DNA of 64,000 bases. It comes from an uncultured Bacteroidota bacterium (GTDB taxonomy: Bacteria > Bacteroidota > Bacteroidia > Flavobacteriales > Flavobacteriaceae). Location of the stretch: positions 124,001 to 188,000 of the forward strand of contig CACMVZ010000001.1 of NCBI GenBank assembly GCA_902617285.1, given 5' to 3'. A program made the position numbers and the translations under genes. Of the stretch, positions 32,662 through 39,318 are shown one piece after another (positions within the stretch are counted from its first letter, which is position 1; each line of letters opens with the position of its first letter). The notes beneath the pieces were generated by a model. The model worked only from the letters and a program-made list of their open reading frames with translations, did not search any database and was not told where the DNA came from.

Positions 32662-32742
32662 ATGGAATCTTTAATTTTCTTCATCGGATTCATAGTATTT
32701 GTCTTAATGATAATAGCAATTTTAGTTAGAGAAACCATTTAA
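32662..32742 (+). CDS. 26-residue single-span membrane micropeptide
   Basis: ATG ORF consisting of one hydrophobic span (LIFFIGFIVFVLMIIAILV) with a short RETI tail. It overlaps by four bases with the stop of the convergent 63-residue membrane gene. Coding status uncertain. Confidence 0.33.
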   Translation: MESLIFFIGFIVFVLMIIAILVRETI

Positions 32743-32930
32743 TTCTTCATTTTAGGTATTAGATATTCTAAAATAAAAAACACTAAACAGCATATACCAA
32801 TTGCTATAAGATATCCACTATCATCACTTGTATCAATAAAATTATCAAAAATCATTGATGATAAAACTATACCAGTAAACAGGATAAAGTAGAAAAAAAC
32901 TTTCTTAATTAATTTTAATATATGTTTCAT
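32739..32930 (-). CDS. two-span small membrane protein (63 aa)
   Basis: Basic N-terminus (MKHILKLIKKVFF), two spans, and a tail of IPKMKN, giving both ends in the cytoplasm. The loop is acidic (DNFIDTSDDSG). No family recognised. Divergent from the next lipoprotein gene by 39 bp. Confidence 0.55.
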   Translation of the reverse strand: MKHILKLIKKVFFYFILFTGIVLSSMIFDNFIDTSDDSGYLIAIGICCLVFFILEYLIPKMKN

Positions 32931-32969
32931 ATCAAATGAGTAAATTTATTACACAATTAAAATATAAAA

Positions 32970-33410
32970 ATGAAAAAACTTTTTTTAATACTATTTAGCT
33001 CTTCATTAGTTTCTTGTCTTTCCTTGAGTTTAACTATTGATGAAGAGGCAGCTAAATCAATAGCTGAGGCAATTAATAAATCAAACAAAAAAGAATTACA
33101 CATTATGAAATCGAGTAATGATGATATGAGTATGTTAAGTGAAAATGAAAATATAATGATAATTAGAAACTCTGATGATATGGAATGGGCTGGTGATAAT
33201 GGAAAGAAGATGAAAAAAGTAATGATTAGAGGAGAAAAATTTGGTAAAGGACCAAATGCATCAAAATATATAGATGATATTCCAGAGGTTATTATTCGAA
33301 GAATTGAAATGGCAAGTGAAAAAGGTATTGATATTAAAATTGATACGATAATATCTGAAAATGGAGAGAGAAAAGAAATTAAAATCGAAGTAAAAACTGG
33401 AAATAATTAA
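32970..33410 (+). CDS. small hypothetical lipoprotein (146 aa)
   Basis: Lipoprotein-type signal (MKKLFLILFSSSLVSCLSL). The mature part is highly charged, with many Glu and Lys, a Met-rich stretch (SSNDDMSMLSENENIMI) and a strand-rich C-terminus (IKIDTIISENGERKEIKIEV). No family recognised. It precedes the split 5'-nucleotidase genes by five bases and is probably cotranscribed with them. Confidence 0.6.
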   Translation: MKKLFLILFSSSLVSCLSLSLTIDEEAAKSIAEAINKSNKKELHIMKSSNDDMSMLSENENIMIIRNSDDMEWAGDNGKKMKKVMIRGEKFGKGPNASKYIDDIPEVIIRRIEMASEKGIDIKIDTIISENGERKEIKIEVKTGNN

Positions 33411-33415
33411 TCTGA

Positions 33416-34156
33416 TTGAATAAATTTTTACAGATATTATTTATTGTGACAGCATTTTTTGTAATTGGTTGTTACTCAAATTATAATTACAATAATGTAG
33501 ATTATTCCAGAATTGATATAATTGGCCCAGAGAACTCATCAATAAATAGTATAATTGATATCTATTCAGACTCTATTGATTCAAAGCTCGATAATGTCAT
33601 TGGTTTTTCAAAAGGGTTATATACTAAGGATGATTATTCTAACACTAAATTTAATTCTTCACTAGGAAATTTAATTGCAGATATTATTTTTAAACAAGCA
33701 GACTCAGTTTTTTATAAAAGTTTTGGAAATAATATTGACTTTGTACTTCATAACCATGGCGGAATCAGATCTTCGTTACTTGAGGGGGAAATAAAATTAA
33801 CTGATGCTTATAAGATATTACCCTTTGAAAATGAATTAGTTGTATTAGAAATTACAAAGGAAATATTCGATGAAATGGTATTATTTTTAAACAATGAAAA
33901 GTTTCCACACCCAATATCAGGTTTCACTATAATGAATAACAAAGGTGAAATTGATATAGACAAATCTTTAAATGACAAATTTTTTCTTGCCACTAATGAC
34001 TATTTATTATCTGGTGGTGATAATATGTTTTTTTTAGAAAAAAACTCAAATGTTTACCACCTTGGATATCCCCTAAGAGATGCATTTATTGATTATATAA
34101 TAAATCAAGAGAAAATAGAATCGAAAGTTGATAATAGATTTATAAGAAATGAATAG
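33416..34156 (+). CDS. 5'-nucleotidase C-terminal domain lipoprotein (split UshA, substrate-binding half)
   Basis: Encodes only the 5'-nucleotidase C-terminal domain, which binds the nucleoside part of the substrate. Signal with lipobox at FFVIGCYS, then the family motifs NSSLGNLIADII, DFVLHNHGGIRSSL, YKILPFENELVVLEI, and LATNDYLLSGGDNMF. The phosphoesterase half is the next gene, overlapping by eight bases. The frame begins with TTG; no ATG lies between it and the signal sequence. In UshA the order is phosphoesterase first, so the operon has the halves swapped. Confidence 0.88.
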   Translation: MNKFLQILFIVTAFFVIGCYSNYNYNNVDYSRIDIIGPENSSINSIIDIYSDSIDSKLDNVIGFSKGLYTKDDYSNTKFNSSLGNLIADIIFKQADSVFYKSFGNNIDFVLHNHGGIRSSLLEGEIKLTDAYKILPFENELVVLEITKEIFDEMVLFLNNEKFPHPISGFTIMNNKGEIDIDKSLNDKFFLATNDYLLSGGDNMFFLEKNSNVYHLGYPLRDAFIDYIINQEKIESKVDNRFIRNE

Positions 34157-35045
34157 ACGAAGGTTTATATATAACTCCAGTATTGCATCACTATCAGTTT
34201 TAGGTCTAAATTCGTGTAGTCAACTCCTTAGAGATGTTAAAATTACTATTCTTCATTCAAATGATGTGCATAGTCAAATTGAACCATTCCCTGCAAATCA
34301 TGATAGATTTCCTAATAGAGGCGGTTTTGCAAGAAGAGCCAGTATATTCGAAGGAATTAGATCAGTCAATCCTAATACTTTAATTTTTGATGCGGGCGAT
34401 ATTTTTCAAGGAACTCCTTACTTTAATTTCTTTCAAGGAGAACTAGAACTAAAGCTTATGAAAGAAATGGGTTATAATGCTGCCACAATTGGAAATCATG
34501 AATTTGATGCTGGATTAGATACTTTAAAAAAGAATATTTTAGAAACAAACTTCCAATTTATTATATCAAATTATGATTTTGTTAATACTAAATTAGAAGG
34601 AATGACAGCTCCATATAAAATATATAGAAAAGGAGGTGTTAAAATAGGTGTATTTGGACTTGGTATAGAGCTTAAAGGACTTGTAAATCCTGATCTTTAC
34701 AAAGAAACTAAATATTATGACCCAGTTGAAATATCAAACGAAATGGTAAAAATTTTAAAGAATGAAAAAAAATGTGATCTAATCATTTGTGTTTCACATT
34801 TGGGTCATGAATATAATTCTGATAAAATAAGTGATGTAAAGCTAGCTAAGTTAACAAATGATATAGATTTAATTATTGGTGGACATACCCATACATTTTT
34901 AAAAGAACCACTAATTATTAAAAATAAGAATAACGATAATGTGATTATTAATCAGGTTGGATCAGGTGGAGTTTATTTAGGTAGAATTGACTTTAATTTT
35001 ACAAATTCAAGTAAAAATGAAACTAACTCTTTACTTGAAGTATAA
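34149..35045 (+). CDS. 5'-nucleotidase metallophosphoesterase half (split UshA)
   Basis: Calcineurin-like phosphoesterase forming the N-terminal half of UshA-type nucleotidases. Metal ligands: Asp39 and His41 in HSNDVHS, FDAGDIFQG, GNHEFD, and GGHTHTF. The N-terminus MNRRRFIYNSSIASL looks like a twin-arginine signal with a following Cys, so it may be an exported lipoprotein. It overlaps the C-terminal-domain gene by eight bases, so equimolar production is likely; together they would release phosphate and nucleosides. Confidence 0.9.
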   Translation: MNRRRFIYNSSIASLSVLGLNSCSQLLRDVKITILHSNDVHSQIEPFPANHDRFPNRGGFARRASIFEGIRSVNPNTLIFDAGDIFQGTPYFNFFQGELELKLMKEMGYNAATIGNHEFDAGLDTLKKNILETNFQFIISNYDFVNTKLEGMTAPYKIYRKGGVKIGVFGLGIELKGLVNPDLYKETKYYDPVEISNEMVKILKNEKKCDLIICVSHLGHEYNSDKISDVKLAKLTNDIDLIIGGHTHTFLKEPLIIKNKNNDNVIINQVGSGGVYLGRIDFNFTNSSKNETNSLLEV

Positions 35046-35074
35046 CTTACAATAATATATATATCAATTATTTA

Positions 35075-35359
35075 CTATTTGTTTACAATAATTGTTGTAG
35101 GAGTATATAGACCAAAGGAAAAAATAGAAAACACCCCATCAAAAAAGGATTGTTTTACAACAATACTGTAGTTAGCTTCATCATTAATTTCGTTAATTAC
35201 AGGTGTTTTGCTTGAAATAAATCCTCCAATAAAATTATGCTGTTTTAAAACTTTAGAATAGCCCTCTGAAGGCCCTTCACCAAAAGTAAAAGTATGCACA
35301 TTACATGAAACTGTTAGAACAAACAGTGTTAATAGAAGTATAAGTTTTATTTTTGACAT
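35075..35359 (-). CDS. Bor-like lipoprotein
   Basis: A 94-residue lipoprotein (MSKIKLILLLTLFVLTVSCN) resembling the Bor/Iss family first known from phage lambda. The matching parts are TFTFGEGPS after the Cys, LKQHNFIGGFISSKTP, and the closing VFSIFSFGLYTPTTIIV. In enterobacteria Bor adds serum resistance; here the role is unknown and probably structural in the outer membrane. No other phage-like gene is nearby. Confidence 0.72.
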   Translation of the reverse strand: MSKIKLILLLTLFVLTVSCNVHTFTFGEGPSEGYSKVLKQHNFIGGFISSKTPVINEINDEANYSIVVKQSFFDGVFSIFSFGLYTPTTIIVNK

Positions 35360-35388
35360 ATAGGTATAAATTTAGGTAATTTTACACA
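35360..35388. promoter_or_regulatory. very short divergent promoter region with palindromic -7-like elements
   Basis: Only 29 bases separate two divergent ATGs. A self-complementary TAAATTTA (35367-35374), one mismatch from TAnnTTTG on each strand, and TAATTTTA (35377-35384), also one mismatch, lie within. Each -7 candidate is near enough to its start to imply little or no leader. Confidence 0.4.
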
Positions 35389-36105
35389 ATGAAAAGTATA
35401 CTCCAAATATCCGGGATGACATGTGAGGGATGCAAGTCATCAGTAGAAGCTAAGCTTCGCTCAGTAGATGGAGTTGATAATGTTCAGGTAGACCTGACTA
35501 AAGGAGAAGCAGTCATTCACTCCAAGAATCCTGTAAGCCTTTCTTTAATCAAAGAAATTTTACCTCCAAAATACACATTAATTAATGAGGACAACTTTAA
35601 TCTAGATACTCAAGTTGATAAATTAAAAAAGGAAAGTAAGATTAAACAACTTAAACCTTTATTTATAATTCTCTCATATATATTAATTACTAGCGTTTTA
35701 TTAAATTATAAAAACTGGAATTCAACAAATGCAATGCTCGATTTTATGGGTCTATTCTATATTATTTTTAGTTTTTTTAAAATTCTTGATATTAAAGGGT
35801 TTTCAATATCATTTAGAATGTATGATCCTCTTGCAAAACAAGTTACTGTCTATGGATCTATATACCCATTTATAGAAGTATTACTAGGTATAATGTTTTT
35901 AACTAGATTTGAAGTAAAAACTGCCTTGATACTGACTATTATATTTTTAGGTATTACAACTATTGGTGTAACTCAAACACTTATAAACAACAAATCTATA
36001 AAATGTGCATGCCTTGGAACTACACTAAACCTTCCAATGACTGAAGCAACTCTAATAGAAAATGCTTTAATGATTATAATGGCTACTATATTGATATCTT
36101 CATAA
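35389..36105 (+). CDS. HMA-domain / MauE-like membrane fusion protein
   Basis: Fusion of an N-terminal heavy-metal-associated domain (residues 1-65, metal Cys12 and Cys15 in GMTCEGC) with a four-span MauE/DoxX-like membrane domain (about 85-238). The membrane part carries the CxC motif of MauE relatives in KCACLGTTLNLP and the GSIYPFIEVLLG segment. MauE-type proteins take part in disulfide handling; the fusion suggests moving a soft metal ion or electrons across the membrane. It ends in a terminator shared with the convergent ABM-like gene. Confidence 0.85.
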   Translation: MKSILQISGMTCEGCKSSVEAKLRSVDGVDNVQVDLTKGEAVIHSKNPVSLSLIKEILPPKYTLINEDNFNLDTQVDKLKKESKIKQLKPLFIILSYILITSVLLNYKNWNSTNAMLDFMGLFYIIFSFFKILDIKGFSISFRMYDPLAKQVTVYGSIYPFIEVLLGIMFLTRFEVKTALILTIIFLGITTIGVTQTLINNKSIKCACLGTTLNLPMTEATLIENALMIIMATILISS

Positions 36106-36130
36106 AAAAAGCCCCCTAAGGAGCTTTTTT
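36105..36130. terminator. bidirectional terminator
   Basis: Stem AAAAAAGCCCC/GGAGCTTTTTT with one mismatch and loop CTAA, starting in the stop codon of the HMA-MauE gene, between convergent genes. Confidence 0.75.
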
Positions 36131-36150
36131 ATTCATTTTATTTTTTGTAA

Positions 36151-36867
36151 TTAATTTAACCACATGATATCTTGAACGATAACTTGAGCTGTCCAACCAT
36201 CAGGATCATACTCGTCCATTTTAGATCCCCTCGGAGGAGTAAAATCAAGATCAATATCAAGGGAATTCAATGCTTCTGCTATATTTGGATACCCATCCCA
36301 AGTCATAACTGTCGAAAGGTCGTTACTTCTAGGGTTGAGTTTAAGTCCGACTCCCCATGAAATTCTTCCAGTATCGTTATTTTCAAAAAAAGGTTTCCAT
36401 AAATTATTGTTTTCATTAATAAATCCAATAATATTTTTTGGTCTAGCAAAATTCCAAACTGTAACCTGACCATCTAACCTTTCTCCAGATTGAGGAATGG
36501 ATGACTTAACAACCCAATGAAAATCAGCTTGATAAGAAGATAAGGTTCCATTAGTAATAAGCGAAGATGAAAGATTATCAGATGGACCAACTCCAGGTGA
36601 TGTCATTTTTTCTGCTGACTCAAAAACATTTATAAAAGCATGAGTCCATGAATTATTAGGATTACCTCCAACCTTTCTTACTAAACCCCAAGCAAGTTGG
36701 TTTCCAGCATCAATATTTGCTTTCTTGGAATTAGCCCAATATTCAGTTTCGATATTTATAAATTCCTCCTCATTTTCAGCAGGCACATTAACAAAAGTTA
36801 TCATATAATGTTGTGAGCTGACAGAAAGAGAGAAAAATAGCGCTATTAAATAAAAAATATTTTTCAT
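36151..36867 (-). CDS. exported protein of a multicopy ABM-like family (copy 4)
   Basis: Signal peptide (cleaved near SVSSQ) and about 220 mature residues. Clear paralogue of its upstream neighbour: YMITFVNVPAENEEEF, ETEYWANS, LAWGLVRKVGG, INVFESAEKMT, then VTVWNFARPKNIIGFINENN, ISWGVGLKLN and STVMTWDGYP. Two halves of similar layout suggest a tandem alpha/beta-barrel fold. The two genes are six bases apart and likely cotranscribed. No catalytic residues stand out. Confidence 0.7.
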   Translation of the reverse strand: MKNIFYLIALFFSLSVSSQHYMITFVNVPAENEEEFINIETEYWANSKKANIDAGNQLAWGLVRKVGGNPNNSWTHAFINVFESAEKMTSPGVGPSDNLSSSLITNGTLSSYQADFHWVVKSSIPQSGERLDGQVTVWNFARPKNIIGFINENNNLWKPFFENNDTGRISWGVGLKLNPRSNDLSTVMTWDGYPNIAEALNSLDIDLDFTPPRGSKMDEYDPDGWTAQVIVQDIMWLN

Positions 36868-36873
36868 AATAAA

Positions 36874-37584
36874 TTACTCAACTGCCCACATTACAGGTGT
36901 TACAATAACTCTTGCAGTAAAACCATTTGGCATAATTTCAGCCATGTTAGAATTTGTAACTTGTGGTTGAGAAAATTCACCGTTCATAAATTTAATTGCA
37001 TCTGCAACAGTTTCAAATGAATCCCAAGTCATTACTGTAGAATATTGATCTTCTATATTGTTTAACTTTTGTCCAACACCCCAGTTAGTTCTTCCTCCCA
37101 TATTTTTTTGAAATGCAGGACCCCAAACTGTTTGATTTTCTTGAATAAACGCATCGACATTAGCTGGGCTTCCAAAGTTCCATACTGAAGCACCGCCAGA
37201 ACCCTGAATAGATGCTTTTACACTCCAGTGAGTAACACCATAGCCATTTGTTAAATGATTTGTAGAAATTTCTTGTGGGTCAATACCCAAAATTGATTTT
37301 GGATCCCAAACCGAGTTATCTGTCATTTGCTCTGCAGTTTCATATACATTAACAAATACATAGTTCCATGAATCTGTTCCTCCACCAACTCTTGACAGTA
37401 GCCCCCAGTTTATTTGTTTACCATTTTCTATATTATGTTTAGCGACCTTAGACCAATAAGTAGTCTCCAGTCTCTCAAACTCTGCAACGTTCTCTTGAGG
37501 AACATTAGCAAAAGTAATTGAGTAATACTGAGCATTTAGAAACAACCCAGCAGTTAAAAATAAAATTGTGAATAAATTTTTCAT
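36874..37584 (-). CDS. exported protein of a multicopy ABM-like family (copy 5)
   Basis: I set the start at the ATG giving MKNLFTILFLTAGLFLNAQ, a clean signal peptide; the frame upstream is in the untranslated leader. The mature part mirrors copy 4: YSITFANVPQENVAEFERLE, INWGLLSRVGG, VNVYETAEQM, ASVWNFGSPANVDAFIQENQ, NWGVGQKLN and YSTVMTWDSF. First gene of the tandem pair. Conserved Trp residues and WG motifs may shape a ligand pocket, but no ligand can be named. Confidence 0.7.
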   Translation of the reverse strand: MKNLFTILFLTAGLFLNAQYYSITFANVPQENVAEFERLETTYWSKVAKHNIENGKQINWGLLSRVGGGTDSWNYVFVNVYETAEQMTDNSVWDPKSILGIDPQEISTNHLTNGYGVTHWSVKASIQGSGGASVWNFGSPANVDAFIQENQTVWGPAFQKNMGGRTNWGVGQKLNNIEDQYSTVMTWDSFETVADAIKFMNGEFSQPQVTNSNMAEIMPNGFTARVIVTPVMWAVE

Positions 37585-37718
37585 ATTAGATTGATTTATG
37601 ATTATTAATTTAAATTTATGTAAGTAAAAATAAAATATTAACACATTTTGTTAAAATTGAAATAAATATAGCTAAGATTTAACATTATGATAATAATAAC
37701 TTTGTTTTTTTATTTATT

Positions 37719-37796
37719 ATGCAATTTTTTAAGCCTTTTATTATACTAGTGTTTGTTATGATGTTACTATCAATATTTTTAAGTATTATTTCATGA
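37719..37796 (+). CDS. 25-residue single-span membrane micropeptide, coupled to CPXCG protein
   Basis: Short head (MQFFKPF) and one span ending SIIS. Its TGA overlaps the start of the CPXCG gene (ATGA). Resembles the 27-residue ORF near 21.5 kb. Coding is inferred from the overlap. Confidence 0.42.
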   Translation: MQFFKPFIILVFVMMLLSIFLSIIS

Positions 37797-37978
37797 CAGA
37801 AGAATTTTTTTTTCAATGTCCATATTGCTGGGAAAATATTTCAATGGTTTTAGATAAGTCAGTTTACAACGAATCTTATATTGAGGATTGTGAGGTTTGT
37901 TGTAATCCAATAGAGATAAAATATCAATCTGATGGAGATGACATAATAAATTTTTCTGCCATCTCAATAGAACAGTAA
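37793..37978 (+). CDS. CPXCG-motif cysteine-rich protein
   Basis: A 61-residue zinc-binding protein of the Cys_rich_CPXG family. Two Cys pairs, QCPYCWE at residue 9-12 and EDCEVCCNP near residue 33-37, make up the site; the tail is acidic. Function of the family unknown. It is coupled to an upstream membrane micropeptide by an ATGA overlap, which might tether it to the membrane by interaction. Confidence 0.85.
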   Translation: MTEEFFFQCPYCWENISMVLDKSVYNESYIEDCEVCCNPIEIKYQSDGDDIINFSAISIEQ

Positions 37979-38014
37979 CTTAAATACTTTATTTTTAACA
38001 TTCATAAAATATAA

Positions 38015-38467
38015 ATGAGAGAAGAAGATATAATAAATATTCAAAAGGAATGGGCCTCAGGAATAGTCAAAATGGGTGAATTATCTAATGATAGAGATTC
38101 CTTAGAGTCTTTTACCAGCGATTTCTTAGATAAAATATATGACTTTGATAACCAGGTACTTTTTAAACCCACAAAAGCTGCTAATGAACAATTTAGAAAT
38201 TCAAAAGGCTCTGCCTATTCTTATTTTATTGCTGGTGATGACAGAGAATGCCAGGAAGACAATGGGTTTGCTTTATCTAATTGGACAGAAATACTTTTTG
38301 ATAACTCTAATATTATAATTAATGAAGATATAGCAATTGCAATGGGTAACTATACTTTTAAAAATGAAGCGAGCAAGATCAAAGTCGAATATTCTTTTGT
38401 TTATAAAAATTATGGTAATAAAATAAAAATTATTCTGCACCATTCATCACTACCCTATAAAATATGA
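38015..38467 (+). CDS. SnoaL/NTF2-like protein (cytoplasmic)
   Basis: A 150-residue protein without signal peptide. The layout matches NTF2-like DUF4440 relatives: IQKEWASGIVKMGELS helix, YDFDNQVLFKPTKAAN, a turn with FIAGDDRECQEDNGFAL, and a sheet ending FVYKNYGNKIKIILHHSSLP. Similar proteins in Bacteroidota are sometimes labelled phosphoribosyl-AMP cyclohydrolase without good reason. Its stop overlaps the aldo/keto reductase start (ATGA). Confidence 0.65.
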   Translation: MREEDIINIQKEWASGIVKMGELSNDRDSLESFTSDFLDKIYDFDNQVLFKPTKAANEQFRNSKGSAYSYFIAGDDRECQEDNGFALSNWTEILFDNSNIIINEDIAIAMGNYTFKNEASKIKVEYSFVYKNYGNKIKIILHHSSLPYKI

Positions 38468-39318
38468 ATCTATCAAGAATAATTTCGGGTACTATGAATT
38501 GGGGGTCTTGGGGGGCTAATTACTCATACAAGGAAATTTCAGAATTAATTAAGTGTGCCTATGAAAATGGGATTCATTCATTTGATCATGCTGATATTTA
38601 TGGTGGCTACACTACGGAAGAAGCTTTTGGAAAAGCTTTTAAATTATCTGGAATCGATCGTGAAAAAGTGACATACATTTCAAAATGCGGTATTATGTAC
38701 CCATGTAAAAAACTTAAAATTGATGTAAAACATTATGACTATTCGAAAAGTCATATAATTAAATCTGTAGAAAATTCTTTAAAAAACCTAAATACTGATT
38801 ATCTAGATTGCCTACTGCTACATAGGCCAAGTCCAATTATGGATATTCAGGAAATAACTGATACAATAAATTATCTATTGGATAAAAAAATGGTAAGATC
38901 ATTTGGAGTATCTAACTTCACGGTTTCTCAGATGTCACTAATAGAAAAATATCTAAAAATATCATTTAATCAAATTAATTTTTCTTTAACTAATTATCAA
39001 CCTATGTTTGATGGGACTCTTGACTATATGCAGATAAATAATATTATACCGATGGCATACAGTCCTTTAGGAAACTTTTTTTCATCAAACAATAAGGCTT
39101 TAAATGAGAAAATTGAAAAAATGTGTTCTAAGTATTCATGTAGTCAAGATCAAATCTTGATAAATTGGATTCTTAAGCATGAATCAAAAATTTACCCGGT
39201 AATTGGGACTACAAAAAAAGAAAGAATAATAAAATCATCTAAAGTAGAAGATTTTGAAATTGAGTTAATGGACTGGTTTGAGCTATTAGAAGCAAGTATG
39301 GGAAAAAGACTACCCTAG
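38464..39318 (+). CDS. aldo/keto reductase
   Basis: NADPH-dependent oxidoreductase of the AKR superfamily, 284 residues, TIM barrel. The tetrad is Asp41, Tyr46 (DHADIYGGY), Lys74 (YISKCG) and His120 (LLLHRPSP). The AYSPLG and PVIGTTKKERI segments form the usual cofactor site. Substrate unknown. Coupled by ATGA to the NTF2-like gene and ends in a four-base convergent overlap with the CotH gene. Confidence 0.92.
   Translation: MNLSRIISGTMNWGSWGANYSYKEISELIKCAYENGIHSFDHADIYGGYTTEEAFGKAFKLSGIDREKVTYISKCGIMYPCKKLKIDVKHYDYSKSHIIKSVENSLKNLNTDYLDCLLLHRPSPIMDIQEITDTINYLLDKKMVRSFGVSNFTVSQMSLIEKYLKISFNQINFSLTNYQPMFDGTLDYMQINNIIPMAYSPLGNFFSSNNKALNEKIEKMCSKYSCSQDQILINWILKHESKIYPVIGTTKKERIIKSSKVEDFEIELMDWFELLEASMGKRLP

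Noticed and set aside
35075-35359. Prophage remnant around the Bor-like gene
   Set aside because: Adjacent genes are ordinary chromosomal genes (nucleotidase, HMA-MauE), no integrase or att-like repeats are visible.
37687-37749. 20-codon hydrophobic ORF overlapping the 25-codon micropeptide in another frame
   Set aside because: No coupling to a neighbour in its own frame and heavy overlap with a better candidate; likely chance in AT-rich DNA.
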